This document shows positions 1-11,691 of a DNA stretch of 39,769 nt, one piece after another. The translations under genes were made by a program, and so were the position numbers. The DNA is taken from positions 1 to 39,769 of the forward strand of contig JAKOGH010000698.1 in the NCBI GenBank assembly GCA_024811115.1, written 5' to 3'. The stretch's first letter is position 1; every line of letters begins with the position of its first letter. This DNA is from Terana coerulea (lineage: Eukaryota; Basidiomycota; Agaricomycetes; Polyporales; Phanerochaetaceae). Below the pieces are notes generated by a model. It saw only the letters and a list, made by a program, of their open reading frames with translations, made no database searches and was not told the origin of the DNA.

Positions 1-274
1 CCCAGAGCTCTACATAATGTGGCTCACTATGCCTCGCACCTAGCGCCTACTCTCTTAAGGCTCAGCATTGCCCGCATATGGATTTATCAGCTTACATAAT
101 CCGTTTCGAATGGGAGTGACCACTGGCACCGCTGTGGACTAACTCAGCTTTCAACGTCTCGTTCGAGGGTAGCATGTCTGCTGCACTAATACATTTCGAG
201 CACGCTGGGGCTCAGAACGCCGTGAGTGGTCTTATAGTGAATTATTTACATGCTGACTATCCCTTTCCTCCCAG

Positions 275-1690
275 ATGCGCCTAAATTGGGACGTCCTCAC
301 GGAGGTTATGTCTTTTCTCGACAGAGAAGACGCGAGCCGCATGTCGCGAACATGCCATATGTTACTGCGCCAAGTTGCTCCAATCATGCTGGAAGGCAGA
401 GTCTACCTTTCGGACGTCCACCAATTCATCTCGTTCTGCTGGTTCATGGCCCGAGACCGCAAACGCTTCCACTATCTACGCGACCTACAGATCACTTTTT
501 ATTTTTACGAGAATCTACCGGAAAAACAGCTGGGAAAATTCCTCGCTCGCATATTCAAGCATGCGTCCAAGCTGCACTCGCTCCACATTAGCCATCCAGA
601 ACTCCTCGAGGCGCACGAGCGCATCCCTGACTATATTTCGGCTATGCCGAAGCTTCGAAGCTTCCAGCTCTGGGACCTCACGGAGGAATTTCTTCACACT
701 GTCCAGCGCATCCACGCTCCTGTGACAACTATGGATGCCAGGTTCAACAGCCCCATGGACACCCCCGATCCATTGCCATACCTCAGCAATTTCAAGGACA
801 CGCTCGAGTCCCTGACCGTGGGCTATAGCTGTTTCGAAAGCACCGATGTCGTGTTCTCGCGCGTCACATGTCTCTTCCTGGACCTTTGCTCGTGGCCGAT
901 TCTGCGGGCCATCATCACCTGCTTTCCCAACGTTAAGGACCTACACATCTGGACTGGGCAGGAGCGCAATTCGGAAGAGGATTTGATTCAAGACCTACGG
1001 ACTGAGAACCAGGAATCTCAACTCCAAGTGTCCTGGGGCTCCTTGCCACATCTTTCGGGCGCAGTTGACTGCTTGTACATGCTCGGCGTACAATGCAAAG
1101 TTGGTCATCTTCGCATAGGAAGCGTTTATCAGAAGACGTCCGAGGGTCCCAGGTTGACCAGGATTCTTTCAGACACTCGGCCGTCGTCCCTCGACATCTG
1201 CCTTTGGTTGCCCGAATGCGACCTGTCTCGGCTGGGAGAGACCCTTGCCCCTGCAAGGCACACTTTGACCCGCTTCGAAGCCAAATTGGAATTCCGCAGG
1301 ATGGGCTATGAGAACCCCAGTTCTCAACTCGTACGTCTTACCTGAATTTGATTTTAACCCGGCTAACATCTACTTTTAGCACGATCTCTTTATATCGCTG
1401 TCGCCGTTTCCATTGATTACGCTTGACCTTAAGATCGAGTGGTCGCGCCACGCCTTAACTCGCCTCGTATTCGCAACAATCCTGTAGGCGACATCAACCT
1501 GTCCGCTTTGGCGGAGCAAGCTATGAATTGCATCCCGACTCTTCAATTTGTCAGCCTTCAGGCCAGATCTCGAGAGGGATATTTTCAGATCCGGGAGGTG
1601 GAAGAAAACTCGACGATGGCCAGACAAGTTGTCCAATTGTCATGGGATGAGAATATCGAGCTGCGAAAATCTCTTGATCCGCTCATGTGA
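275..1690 (+). CDS. F-box-like protein, C-terminal frame broken
   Basis: Predicted F-box protein; members of this family bring substrates to SCF ubiquitin ligases through Skp1. The N-terminus has the F-box pattern (NWDVLTEVMSFLDREDASR, then SRTC at about residue 27) and the rest is leucine-rich. Exon 1 is 275-1330 and a 49-base GT-AG intron is 1331-1379. Exon 2 starts convincingly (LITLDLKIEWSRHALTRL), but that frame stops at TAG 1485-1487. A natural-looking tail (ALAEQAMNCIPTL, LSWDENIEL) runs to TGA 1688-1690 in the frame one base back. No intron of usable length bridges the two, so either one base is missing near 1480-1490 or the gene is recently broken. Without the tail the protein would be about 387 residues. 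No substrate can be inferred. Confidence 0.7.
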
Positions 1691-1916
1691 ACAGAGGGAT
1701 AAATAGGCACGATGCGGCAACTGCGGGCACTGTGACACGTAAGTCTAGTTTCGGACTTCATCTTACCTGTCAGTTTGGTTGAGCATGATTTACAGACGAG
1801 CGATGTAGATGCTGCTTTCTCTGGTCAACAGCTTCAGCTCTTTCCCATCGCGTACCATGTCACTATCTTGACTGCACTGAGCATGGTCGTGCTCCTCACC
1901 TCTCAATTGGCGCAAG

Positions 1917-2165
1917 ATGTTTACCTCTGGACAGTTTCACAAGTCTCAGAATGTAAGGTGGAATGTGCAGCCAGACATGCCTCACTGAATGCAACAGTGG
2001 TCCATTGAACTCGGCAACGACATCATAGTACTAGTTGACGGGTCCTGTATTTCACAACAAGGTTATGCAGAGATCGGTGCAGGCGTGCAGAAAGCCTTGC
2101 TCATATTTCCGTGGCACTCCCGACTCAGAGCGTACGAATGGCGGAACATGCATTTCACTTCTTAA
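1917..2165 (+). CDS. Small spliced reading frame, possible RNase H-like fragment
   Basis: I do not firmly recognise this. Exon 1 (1917-1952, starting MFTSGQF) joins in phase 0 to exon 2 (1998-2165) over a 45-base intron with a GTAAGG donor, a CTGAA-like branch site and an AACAG acceptor, giving about 67 residues. The segment IIVLVDGSC, followed by a G-x-x-x-x-G-A-G-V spacing, resembles the first strand and catalytic Asp of RNase H folds (TDGS...AGxGV). No further RNase H motifs follow before the stop. It may be a remnant of a longer gene or retroelement domain, or a chance frame. Confidence 0.3.
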
Positions 2166-2297
2166 CATCCGAGCAGACACGGCATTGTTCAAGGCAAGTT
2201 TCGTCAAGAACAAAGAGAGCAAGACATGACCATTCGAGGTAAAATTTGTTCCGTACAAGTACAGCCAAAGAAAGAGATATTGGAGTCAGAGATAGAT

Positions 2298-3720
2298 TCA
2301 AGCAGCAGCCGCGATGGGCTGAGGTTGGGCGTTAGTCAACGTAGGCTCGACCTGTGAGGCACCCATCACGTCGGCTCCAGGCGTCTTGACTTGCAGCTTG
2401 TGCGCACGGCACTCGGCCAAGAAGTCGGTGAACATCTGTGGTGAATCTGAGTCAATGTTCAAGACAATGAAGGACTGAAAAACATACCTCGATAGTATCA
2501 AGAGGACCACCGGCGCTCTCAGGGTGGAACTGCACACCCCAGACCTTCTTCCCCGACTCCGGCGTCGACTTGATGCCCTCGACGGACGAGTCGTTGCAGT
2601 TGATGAAGAACGGCTCCCAGCCGCGCGGGAACGGGTCCTGCAGCTTGAGCGCGTACTGGTGGTTCTGGCTCGTGACGTACACCCGTCCTGCCTTGATCGA
2701 CCCCGACGACGCCAGCGCGAGGACGGGCTGGTTGTGCCCCGGTTGCCGAACGTCATGCGGTACGCGTCGAGGCCCGCGGCGATCCCGATGACCTGGTGCC
2801 CCATGCAGATGCCGAACACGGGCCGGTCCCACTCCTGCAACGTCTTGCGCAGATGCAGCGCGGCCTCCATGCAGTGGTTCGGGTCGCCAGGCCCGTTGGA
2901 GAGGAATAGCCCGTCGAATTGGTCACGGACTTGGTTGAAGTCGAAGTTCCAGGGCAGAACGGTGACGGCGGCGCCACGGCGGACAAGTGAACGGAGGATA
3001 TTGGCCTTCGCACCGAAGTCGAGGACGGCAATTTTGACATCGCCAGTGGGGTTGAGAGTATATGGCTCAGAGGTGGACGCCTGGGCAACCAGGTTCTCAG
3101 TCGTGGGATCCCAGTATTCTTCGGCGGCAGGCGCAGGCGCGGACGCGTCAGAACCAATGGCGAGGCGACCAAGGGTAGTCCCCTGGTCACGGAGAAGTGT
3201 GGTGATGGCGCGAGTGTCGACACCGGTGATGCCGGGTACGCCGTAGCGTTGACACCATTGCGACAGGGACTCGACGGCAGCGTGGTGGGAGAATTTCTCG
3301 GCAAGGTCGGCGACGACGACAGCGCTGCACTGGATGCCTTCGGACTCAAGATATACACCGACGTCGCGGGCATCGACGGGTGTTTTGTTATTTGGTACAC
3401 CGTAGTTGCCGATGAGCGGTGTTGTGAAGACGAGGATTTGGCCGCGGTACGAGGGATCGGTCATTGACTCGGTGTCTGTGCAAGCACTCAGCACCAGTGA
3501 CGAAACTAAATTGAAAATGGCACTTACATGATGTGATGGATGTGGAGAAGACCGTCTCTCCATAAATACTCTTCTGTGCACCAAAAGAACGGCCGACGAA
3601 AGACTGCCCAGTTTTGAGGTGAAGTACCGCTGGCAGTGAGGACGCGCCGGGCGTTGTTTGGGCATGGGTGGCGAATCCTCGGGAGAGGCGGGCAAGACGG
3701 ATAAAATTACGAGCAATCAT
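2298..3720 (-). CDS. CPA1: Carbamoyl-phosphate synthase, arginine-specific small (glutaminase) chain
   Basis: Supplies ammonia from glutamine to the large CPS subunit for carbamoyl phosphate, the first step towards citrulline and arginine; probably mitochondrial. The first 20 residues (MIARNFIRLARLSRGFATHA) form an Arg-rich, acid-free presequence. Exons: 3528-3720, 2488-3475, 2298-2435, with 52-base introns. The N-terminal CPS domain includes DPSYRGQILVFT and GNYGVP. The class I amidotransferase domain has the nucleophile in GICMGHQ (Cys about 288) and the His/Glu in GVQFHPES. The model needs one extra base in the C-run at 2737-2740 (G-run of the gene) to join FGNRG to HNQPVLAL; with it the protein is 439 residues, normal for the family. 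Expression is probably controlled by the upstream peptide and TGAGTCA sites just 5' of the gene. Confidence 0.95.
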
Positions 3721-3735
3721 GTTGGTTGAGCTGCT

Positions 3736-3867
3736 TTAGTGGCTGAGGAGCGAGAAAACGAGGTCACTGAGATAACTGCAGGCAATTTGACAGACACGGT
3801 CAGTGACCACGACGCTTTCGTGTAAAGGCAAGACGTACTCGTCACGAGTACTTTGCGTGAAAGTCAT
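3736..3867 (-). promoter_or_regulatory. Spliced uORF encoding an arginine attenuator peptide (AAP)
   Basis: The leader of CPA1 contains an ATG at 3865-3867 and an intron at 3776-3838 (GTACGT...TGCAG, 63 bases). The spliced frame is 22 residues and ends at TAA 3736-3738, 15 bases before the CPA1 start. The peptide has the core D-D-Y-L-S-D followed by a hydrophobic segment and ends Ser-His. This matches the fungal AAP pattern (Q-D-Y-L/I-S-D-H-L/I-W), in which the first Asp is essential for arginine-dependent ribosome stalling. Splicing creates that Asp codon (GA|T). The uORF start has U at -3, a weak context that would allow leaky scanning; the CPA1 start has A at -3. The AAP mechanism is established in ascomycetes; assignment here is from sequence pattern and position. 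Confidence 0.85.
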
Positions 3868-3938
3868 GTACGAGCGGGGGTCGCTCTGAGAAAAGAGTGA
3901 GCAGCTGAGCTAGCGAGGGCTGGTGGTGGTGGTGGTGG

Positions 3939-3956
3939 TGAGTCAAGTTTGAGTCA
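3939..3956. promoter_or_regulatory. Two TGAGTCA (Gcn4/Cpc1-type) boxes in the CPA1 promoter
   Basis: Two perfect TGAGTCA heptamers lie at 3939-3945 and 3950-3956, four bases apart, 72 bases upstream of the AAP uORF start. This is the consensus of the bZIP regulators Gcn4/Cpc1 that drive general amino-acid control in fungi, and CPA1/arg-2 is a known target class. They immediately follow a TGG trinucleotide tract (3921-3940). Confidence 0.7.
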
Positions 3957-4242
3957 ACTCGCACGCGCGCTCGCCAAATTTTGCCAACTCCGCGTGCATG
4001 GCGAACGACATCATCCTTGCTTACTTCAGCGATGCGGGGGTATTAAGGCTTATTTCATTACTCTACTATCTAGTGCACGACAGATGAGGCGGGTAGCGCA
4101 AAACTACGGATATCAGGTACATTTCGATTCAAAAGCGAGGTCCGTAAATTTTTGGGTCGTGCGTGCGTGAGCGTCGTCTAAACATCCAAACCCCTCCGAA
4201 TTGTCCATAAAAGAAAACAAGAACAGGTGTATCCAACTCCGA

Positions 4243-6066
<1,824 letters not shown>

Positions 6067-7151
6067 AACGGGGCTGCAGACGGGGATGAGCACGACGCGT
6101 CGGACGTCGAGGGGGACGTACTGGTTAATGTAGACGGGCCTGGTGGTGGTGGTGGAGATGAGTTGAGGGGCGGACTGGGTCCTGGTGAGTGGGGCCCTTG
6201 GGCGATGATGACGTTTATATATCTCTGGACTTTCTGGACGCGCGGGCAAGTCCGAAGATGGCTCCTCGAAAATGGGTTCACAGATCGATTTGCGCTGCCT
6301 GGACGGTAGATGATTATCCAGTTCCTCCCCAGGCCCTGCTGATCCGACAAAGAGAGAAAGACGGGCGAAGGCAGAGGTCGACTGGGTGACGGTCCCCGCC
6401 GCCGTTCTACTTCGCGGCTGCCACGACAAACGTGTGTGCATGCCTGGTGCATACGCAGCCCAAACCTGGCCCACGGGCTGCAATGAGGAAAGACCGACTA
6501 TGCTCCCGCGTCGTCGCCCAACGTGCCTTTATAACTTCTCCCTTCGCAATCACCACGTCTCTGATCAGAGCCAGAACAAATCGGGCGAGCGCAGGCACCG
6601 CTTCCCCTGGCTCTGCCCACTTGGGCGGCGGGCCAGGCCTCCGCGCCGGAACAGTAGTCAAGGCGCCCTGTTTACCCGTCGACGATGCTTGGTTTTGTGC
6701 GCGAGCATCAGAGGCCATTGGCCGCCAGCACCCGGCGAGAACTCCCTCAAACTAACAGACACAGCAACAGGATTTTTGGTACAACCGCATGCACACTTAC
6801 AGACGTCCCAGTCACCAGATCTCACGGTGTCAGCACACCGGCTTCAACACGCCTTCCTGCACCGATGCACGCAAAGCCAACAGTCAGGAGAACAACGCGA
6901 AACGACTGTGCGGACCGCCAGCGTGAGATGCTGGCCGATCGACGGGACTGGGCTCCGGAGGCACACACCCACGTCAAGTCAACGAGATGTCCGAGAGCCG
7001 TCTGATCATAGCCATTCATTCACGCACATCTACACTCTGAAGTCAAAGCGAACCTTACGGCACCATTAATACCAGCACAAGGACACCTGTCATCAAACGC
7101 AAAGTCAGCTACGATCACGGCGCCCTGGGCCAGAACGCGAGCGCACCTTCT
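6067..7151. other. UGP1 promoter/leader and 3' side of the phosphatase gene
   Basis: No supported gene. A 227-codon plus-strand frame (6386-7069) has no domain-like composition or splice logic and is rejected. A GT-repeat-flanked CACCAG acceptor near 6140 on the minus strand suggests that the UGP1 5' UTR contains an intron. Confidence 0.5.
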
Positions 7152-9179
7152 CTACAGGAACATCCACCACGCGATGGCCACAAATAAGCCAACGGGCACC
7201 CATGCCACCGCGAGCACATCGTTCATGAAGCCACGGAGCAGTCCCGCTCGGCTCCGTTTCAGAAGCGCGTCTTGTCTGTCTCTGCGTCCCCGCAGATAAG
7301 AGAAGAGACGTCGCATTGAGTGGGCTTGCATGCTCCCGCAGAGGCTGGACAGCCAGTGTTGTCCGCGCTTGCTTTTCCTGCTGACTTTGATCCCGGGCGT
7401 GGGTGGCGGGAGAAGAAACCCACGATCGCTCTCGTTCGCGTCCTCGTCGTCGTCCACGACTGTGATACTAAGCGCAGGCGGCAGTGGCGGTCGCTCTGAC
7501 CCCCAAAGATTGAGTTGTTCTTCGTCTGTGGGTGATCGCGTTTGCCGCGGCAGGCGTGGAGGTTTTGAATGTTGCACACGATACACATTGGACAACAAGA
7601 GCACCAGTAGACTGAAGGCGATGAGTGGGAGGTATACAGAGACGTAGATGCTAAGTTGGTCGGGTAGAAGGCATGGAGCGCCGTTCCATGTCTGGGAGCC
7701 TGCAGGCACGGATGACGGAGGCACAAGGGATAGTAGCTGAAAGCCTGGTTTGCGGACGCCCATGGCCATCGAGAAAGACTTGACGGTCACTTCCTTGACT
7801 GTGCCCGTTTCAGACAATGGGATGTCATCTGTCGCGGCAAGAGGGTGCAGATATTCACAGTAGTCATGATCGTCGCCGCTATGCGGGAAAGCATAAGGCA
7901 CAAACAGTAATGGAAGCCGTCGGACTTACCTGAAGACTGCTACAGGACGCAGGCTTTCGAGCAGCAGCTGGGAAGCATGCACGCCCAGAGTGTTCTCGTA
8001 ACCATATCCTGTGCCTTGACGAATGGTCCCCTTCTCTCGAAGAGGTCCACAAGACGCAGTCTCCGGGCGAGCAAGGGGTATATGCGTCAATAAAATGGTC
8101 GGCATGTCAGACTGTGCTGTACAGAGCATGCTAATCAGTATAAACCATCATGTCAGTAGCACAAGAGACGCACCTGTCGCAGCTGCCGACTCCTGGATGA
8201 ATGCTATCGCACCTTCAGGCCTCCGGCTCGCCCAGCGCTGGTATGACATGCCCATCATGGCGCGCCGTAGGTCTTCATCGACCAGACTGGGCGCGTCGAC
8301 CATGACAAACATGTGGCTGCCGATGACGGCCCGCTGACTCAGTGGGCCGAAGTGAGCAATGTATCGTTCTTGGGCCTTACTCGAGAAGCCTGCCTCAGGG
8401 TTCCCTAATCTAATTCATGTTCTCAGAGCACCCTTGACACGCTGAAAGGTACTTACCCAACATCATGGTTCCCAGGAATATGGTATACTGGCATATTCTC
8501 GTCCATAGAAAATATGCTTGCGAATCGCGCATGGTAGTCTGCGTATCTGTCTGGGAGTCAGGAAACTCTGAATTCATGCATGTTGGTGGTAATCACAGAC
8601 TCAGCATCATCCATGTCGAACCTGCCGCCGTCCATCATGTCGCCGAGGAATATGACAGTGTCAGGCTGAAGCTTCAACGTGGCCCACCAGCTCTTCCTCA
8701 GATTCAGGTCGACCATCCACTGACTGAGAGACATCAGCCAGGCCGAGCGCCCTGGATACGACCGGTGGTCGAGGACTTGCGGGTCGGCAACATATAAAAC
8801 ACGCGTAGGCGAAGTACCAGCGACGACTGGCTGCACTGTTGAAGTGAGCGACACGCAAGGAGGCGCAGGGGAGAGCGTACAGAGTATAAGTCCGGCTGGG
8901 CAAGGCTGTCAGGCCATTTGCACTGCGAGACGTGGTACCGGAAGGTCCCCAGCTCAAACCAGAGGATAGCAACAATCCATATGGCACGCAGGAGGTTTAA
9001 AAACGCGCGCCAGATGCGAAGCGGTGTGCTATGCGGACGGAGAACATGGGAAGGTGTCCATGGGATGTGGTGGTCAGAACTAAAGCGAGGTAACAGCGTC
9101 CAGTAAGAGCTGCCTGAGTCGAGTAACAAAGCTCACCTATCGCTCTGTATTGGCGTTCTCAAGCGTTCTTACATGCCAT
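7152..9179 (-). CDS. Cdc1/Ted1-like membrane metallophosphatase
   Basis: Member of the Cdc1/Ted1/MPPE1 family, Mn-dependent phosphoesterases of the ER/Golgi that remove ethanolamine phosphate from GPI-anchor mannoses. Seven exons (9173-9179, 8881-9113, 8601-8830, 8457-8546, 8174-8409, 7930-8116, 7152-7878) give 569 residues. All catalytic motifs are present: ADPQ (Asp96), GDMMDGGR (143-150), GNHD (182-185), THIPLAR (His277) and SGDDHDYC (328-335). A hydrophobic segment (IWIVAILWFELG) lies near residue 45. After the catalytic domain come a membrane span (LIAFSLLVLLLSNVY), a cytosolic-looking linker and a final span ending the protein (LFVAIAWWMFL). The start is the least certain part: a 7-base first exon (ATGGCAT) and a 59-base intron give MACSSYW in frame. 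A diverged paralogue lies 19 kb away. Confidence 0.9.
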
Positions 9180-9291
9180 TCAAAAACACTGATCGCTGCT
9201 GATGCAATAGATTGACTCAGGCGCCCATAGCACATTCTGCACCCTGGCGCTTGGCGAGCCATCCAGACCTCATTCCCTTGCTCCGACAGTC
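9180..9291. promoter_or_regulatory. Divergent promoter between phosphatase gene and CCT6
   Basis: Only 112 bases separate the two divergent start codons, so both 5' UTRs and core promoters must lie here. No clear TATA box or repeated factor site is visible. Confidence 0.6.
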
Positions 9292-11387
9292 ATGGCCTCC
9301 AGTATAGAGCTGATTAACCCAAAAGCCGAGAGCGTGCGGAGAGCCGCCGCTCTGCAGGTGTGTGCACCTATCAATGTCAAATGAGGGGAATCTGACAGGA
9401 ATGAATAGGTCAACATCACCGGCGCGATGGGTCTGGCTGCTGTGGTGAAAGGTAATCTTGGTACGTGTGCATCTCGCTTTGCAGCGCGAAACGCGTTTTA
9501 CCATTTATATATGCAGGTCCGAGAGGAACATTGAAGATGCTTGTGGACGGCGCCGGTCAGATCAAGATGACCAAGGACGGCAAGGTCCTCCTCTCCGAGA
9601 TGCAAATCCAAAACCCGACTGCTGCCATGATTGCGCGCACCGCGGTCGCACAAGACGACCAAGTTGGCGATGGCACCACGTCAGTTGTTCTCCTTGTCGG
9701 CGAGCTGTTAAAGCAGGCGGATCGCTTCATTTCCGAAGGAGTGCACCCGACTGTCATCGCCGAGGGATTTGACCTCGCGAAGAAGGAGGCTTTGGCGGTA
9801 CGTCTTTGCCACTTAGTGATAGTGACTGGGTAACGACGCGTCCTTTTCAGTTCTTGGACACGTTCAAGCGACCGACGACCATGGACCGTGCGACCCTGAT
9901 CAACGTCGCGTACACTTCACTTGCTACGAAAATCCACAGCGCCCTGGCGAAGAAACTGGCTGTGGATGTTGTCGACGCCGTACTGACCATTCGACCAGAA
10001 GCGCCGTCAGCCGGTTCGTAATTCCTCTGAATTTTCTTATGTCTAATTCACAGTCTTGCGGTAGATGCCAAGGATCAGTGGCAAGAGCCAATTGACCTTC
10101 ATATGGTGGAAATCATGAAGATGCAGCACCGTACAGCTTCTGAGACGCAGCTTATCCGTGGGTTGGTCTTGGATCATGGTGCAAGACACCCTGATATGCC
10201 GAAGCGTGTGGAGAACGCGTACATCCTTACGCTGAACGTTAGTCTGGAATACGAGAAGACGTGTGTTATATTCGTACTCTTCCGAAAAGTTCAAGAGCCT
10301 AAATTTCTGATCTAGTGAGGTCAACTCTGGCTTCTTCTACTCATCAACAGAGCAACGCGAGAAGCTCGTCGAATCGGAACGCCGTTTCACCGACGCCAAG
10401 TGCCGGAAGATCGTCGAGCTCAAGAACCTCGTCTGTGACCAGGCAGTAGACTCCAATGAAAAGAAGAAAAACTTTGTTATCATCAATCAAAAGGGCATCG
10501 ACCCTCTGAGCTTGGATATTCTCGCCAAAAACGGCATCCTGGCCTTGCGTCGGGCGAAACGGCGAAACATGGAACGGTACGCGGCCTTCAATGTTATGTG
10601 CGCGCGAAGCTGACGCATGCTCTTAGTCTGCAGCTTGTATGCGGTGGTGTAGCGCAGAACTCGGTCGACGACCTCACCCCAGACGACCTCGGCTGGGCTG
10701 GCCTCGTCTACGAGCACACGCTCGGTGAAGAAAAATACACCTTCGTGGAGGACGTCAAGAACCCGAAGAGCGTCACACTTCTCATCAAGGGCCCCAACCC
10801 GCACACCATCCAGCAGACTCAGGACGCGCTCCGTGACGGTCTCCGCGCAGTGAAGAACGCAGTGGAGGACAACGCGCTGATCCCCGGCGCAGGTGCGTTC
10901 GAGGTGGCGTGTGCCGCGCACCTTACGGGACCGGTCAAGAAGAACGCAAAGGGCCGGGTAAAGATGGGTGTCCAGGCATTCGCCGAGGCTCTTCTCGTTA
11001 TCCCGAAGACCCTTGCCGCGAATGGTGGATTTGACGTCCAGGACGCGGTCGTCCAGCTGCAGGTCAGTCAGAGCAGTGCCTGCACGAATGTTTATCGGGG
11101 AAACTGATAACGCGTTGGTTGTGCACAGGAGGAGCAAGCGGACGGAAACGTAGTGGGCATCGATCTCCAATCGGGCGAACCGTTCGACCCTGTTGTCGAG
11201 GGTATATGGGACAATTATCGGGTCAAGCGGCAGATGCTGCATTCGTGGTAAGCACCGACAGTTCAATTGGCTCATGAAGATCGCTCATCACACTCCTCGC
11301 AGTTCCGTCATCGCCGTCAATCTGCTCTCGACAGACGAGATTCTCCGTGCTGGTCGCAGCTCGCTCAAGCCAGATGGCCAACAGTAG
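9292..11387 (+). CDS. CCT6: T-complex protein 1 subunit zeta (CCT6)
   Basis: One of eight subunits of the cytosolic CCT/TRiC chaperonin that folds actin, tubulin and WD-repeat proteins. Nine exons: 9292-9357, 9409-9460, 9517-9797, 9851-10013, 10065-10260, 10316-10576, 10627-11062, 11129-11247, 11303-11387. They yield 552 residues, normal for the subunit. Group II chaperonin signatures include [38 protein letters not shown] (nucleotide site, with GDGTTS), [45 protein letters not shown] and VGVWDNY-like [13 protein letters not shown]. The zeta-specific [23 protein letters not shown] assigns the paralogue. Frame closes exactly over all eight introns. Coding GC is high and similar to neighbours. 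Confidence 0.97.
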
Positions 11388-11691
11388 AAAACATTTGTAC
11401 CACATCTTTGCAAGCAATACACCTCTATTGATAAGCTCTCACTAATGGGACAATGAGTACTATGCGAAGGCAGGATGTAGAGGGGTCCGCGAGGCTTCTA
11501 CGACCAGCCACCACAAGGCTATGTAAACTACACGTACAGTTAAGCACTACATAAGATAGAAAATAAGCAGGATCAAAGATTAGTCAAAACAAGCAAAGCT
11601 ACAGCGACTAGGGGGCCCATGAGTCCAAAGACTGTTGAAGTTTGATAGCAGAGAGCAATGTGGAAACTGGTGAATGTCTGCGGATCTGGAA
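11388..11691. other. Convergent 3' region of CCT6 and SET9
   Basis: About 300 bases between two converging stop codons. AT-richer than its flanks, with no reading frame of note; presumed 3' UTRs and polyadenylation sites. Confidence 0.6.

Noticed and set aside
2524..3246. 240-codon frame antisense to CPA1
   Set aside because: A shadow of the high-GC CPA1 coding strand.
3921..3940. TGG trinucleotide tract as a functional element
   Set aside because: Short simple repeat; noted only as the neighbour of the TGAGTCA boxes.
6386..7069. 227-codon plus-strand frame upstream of UGP1
   Set aside because: No domain-like segments, odd composition (Thr/Arg/His-rich), no introns where all neighbours have them; lies in the UGP1 promoter.
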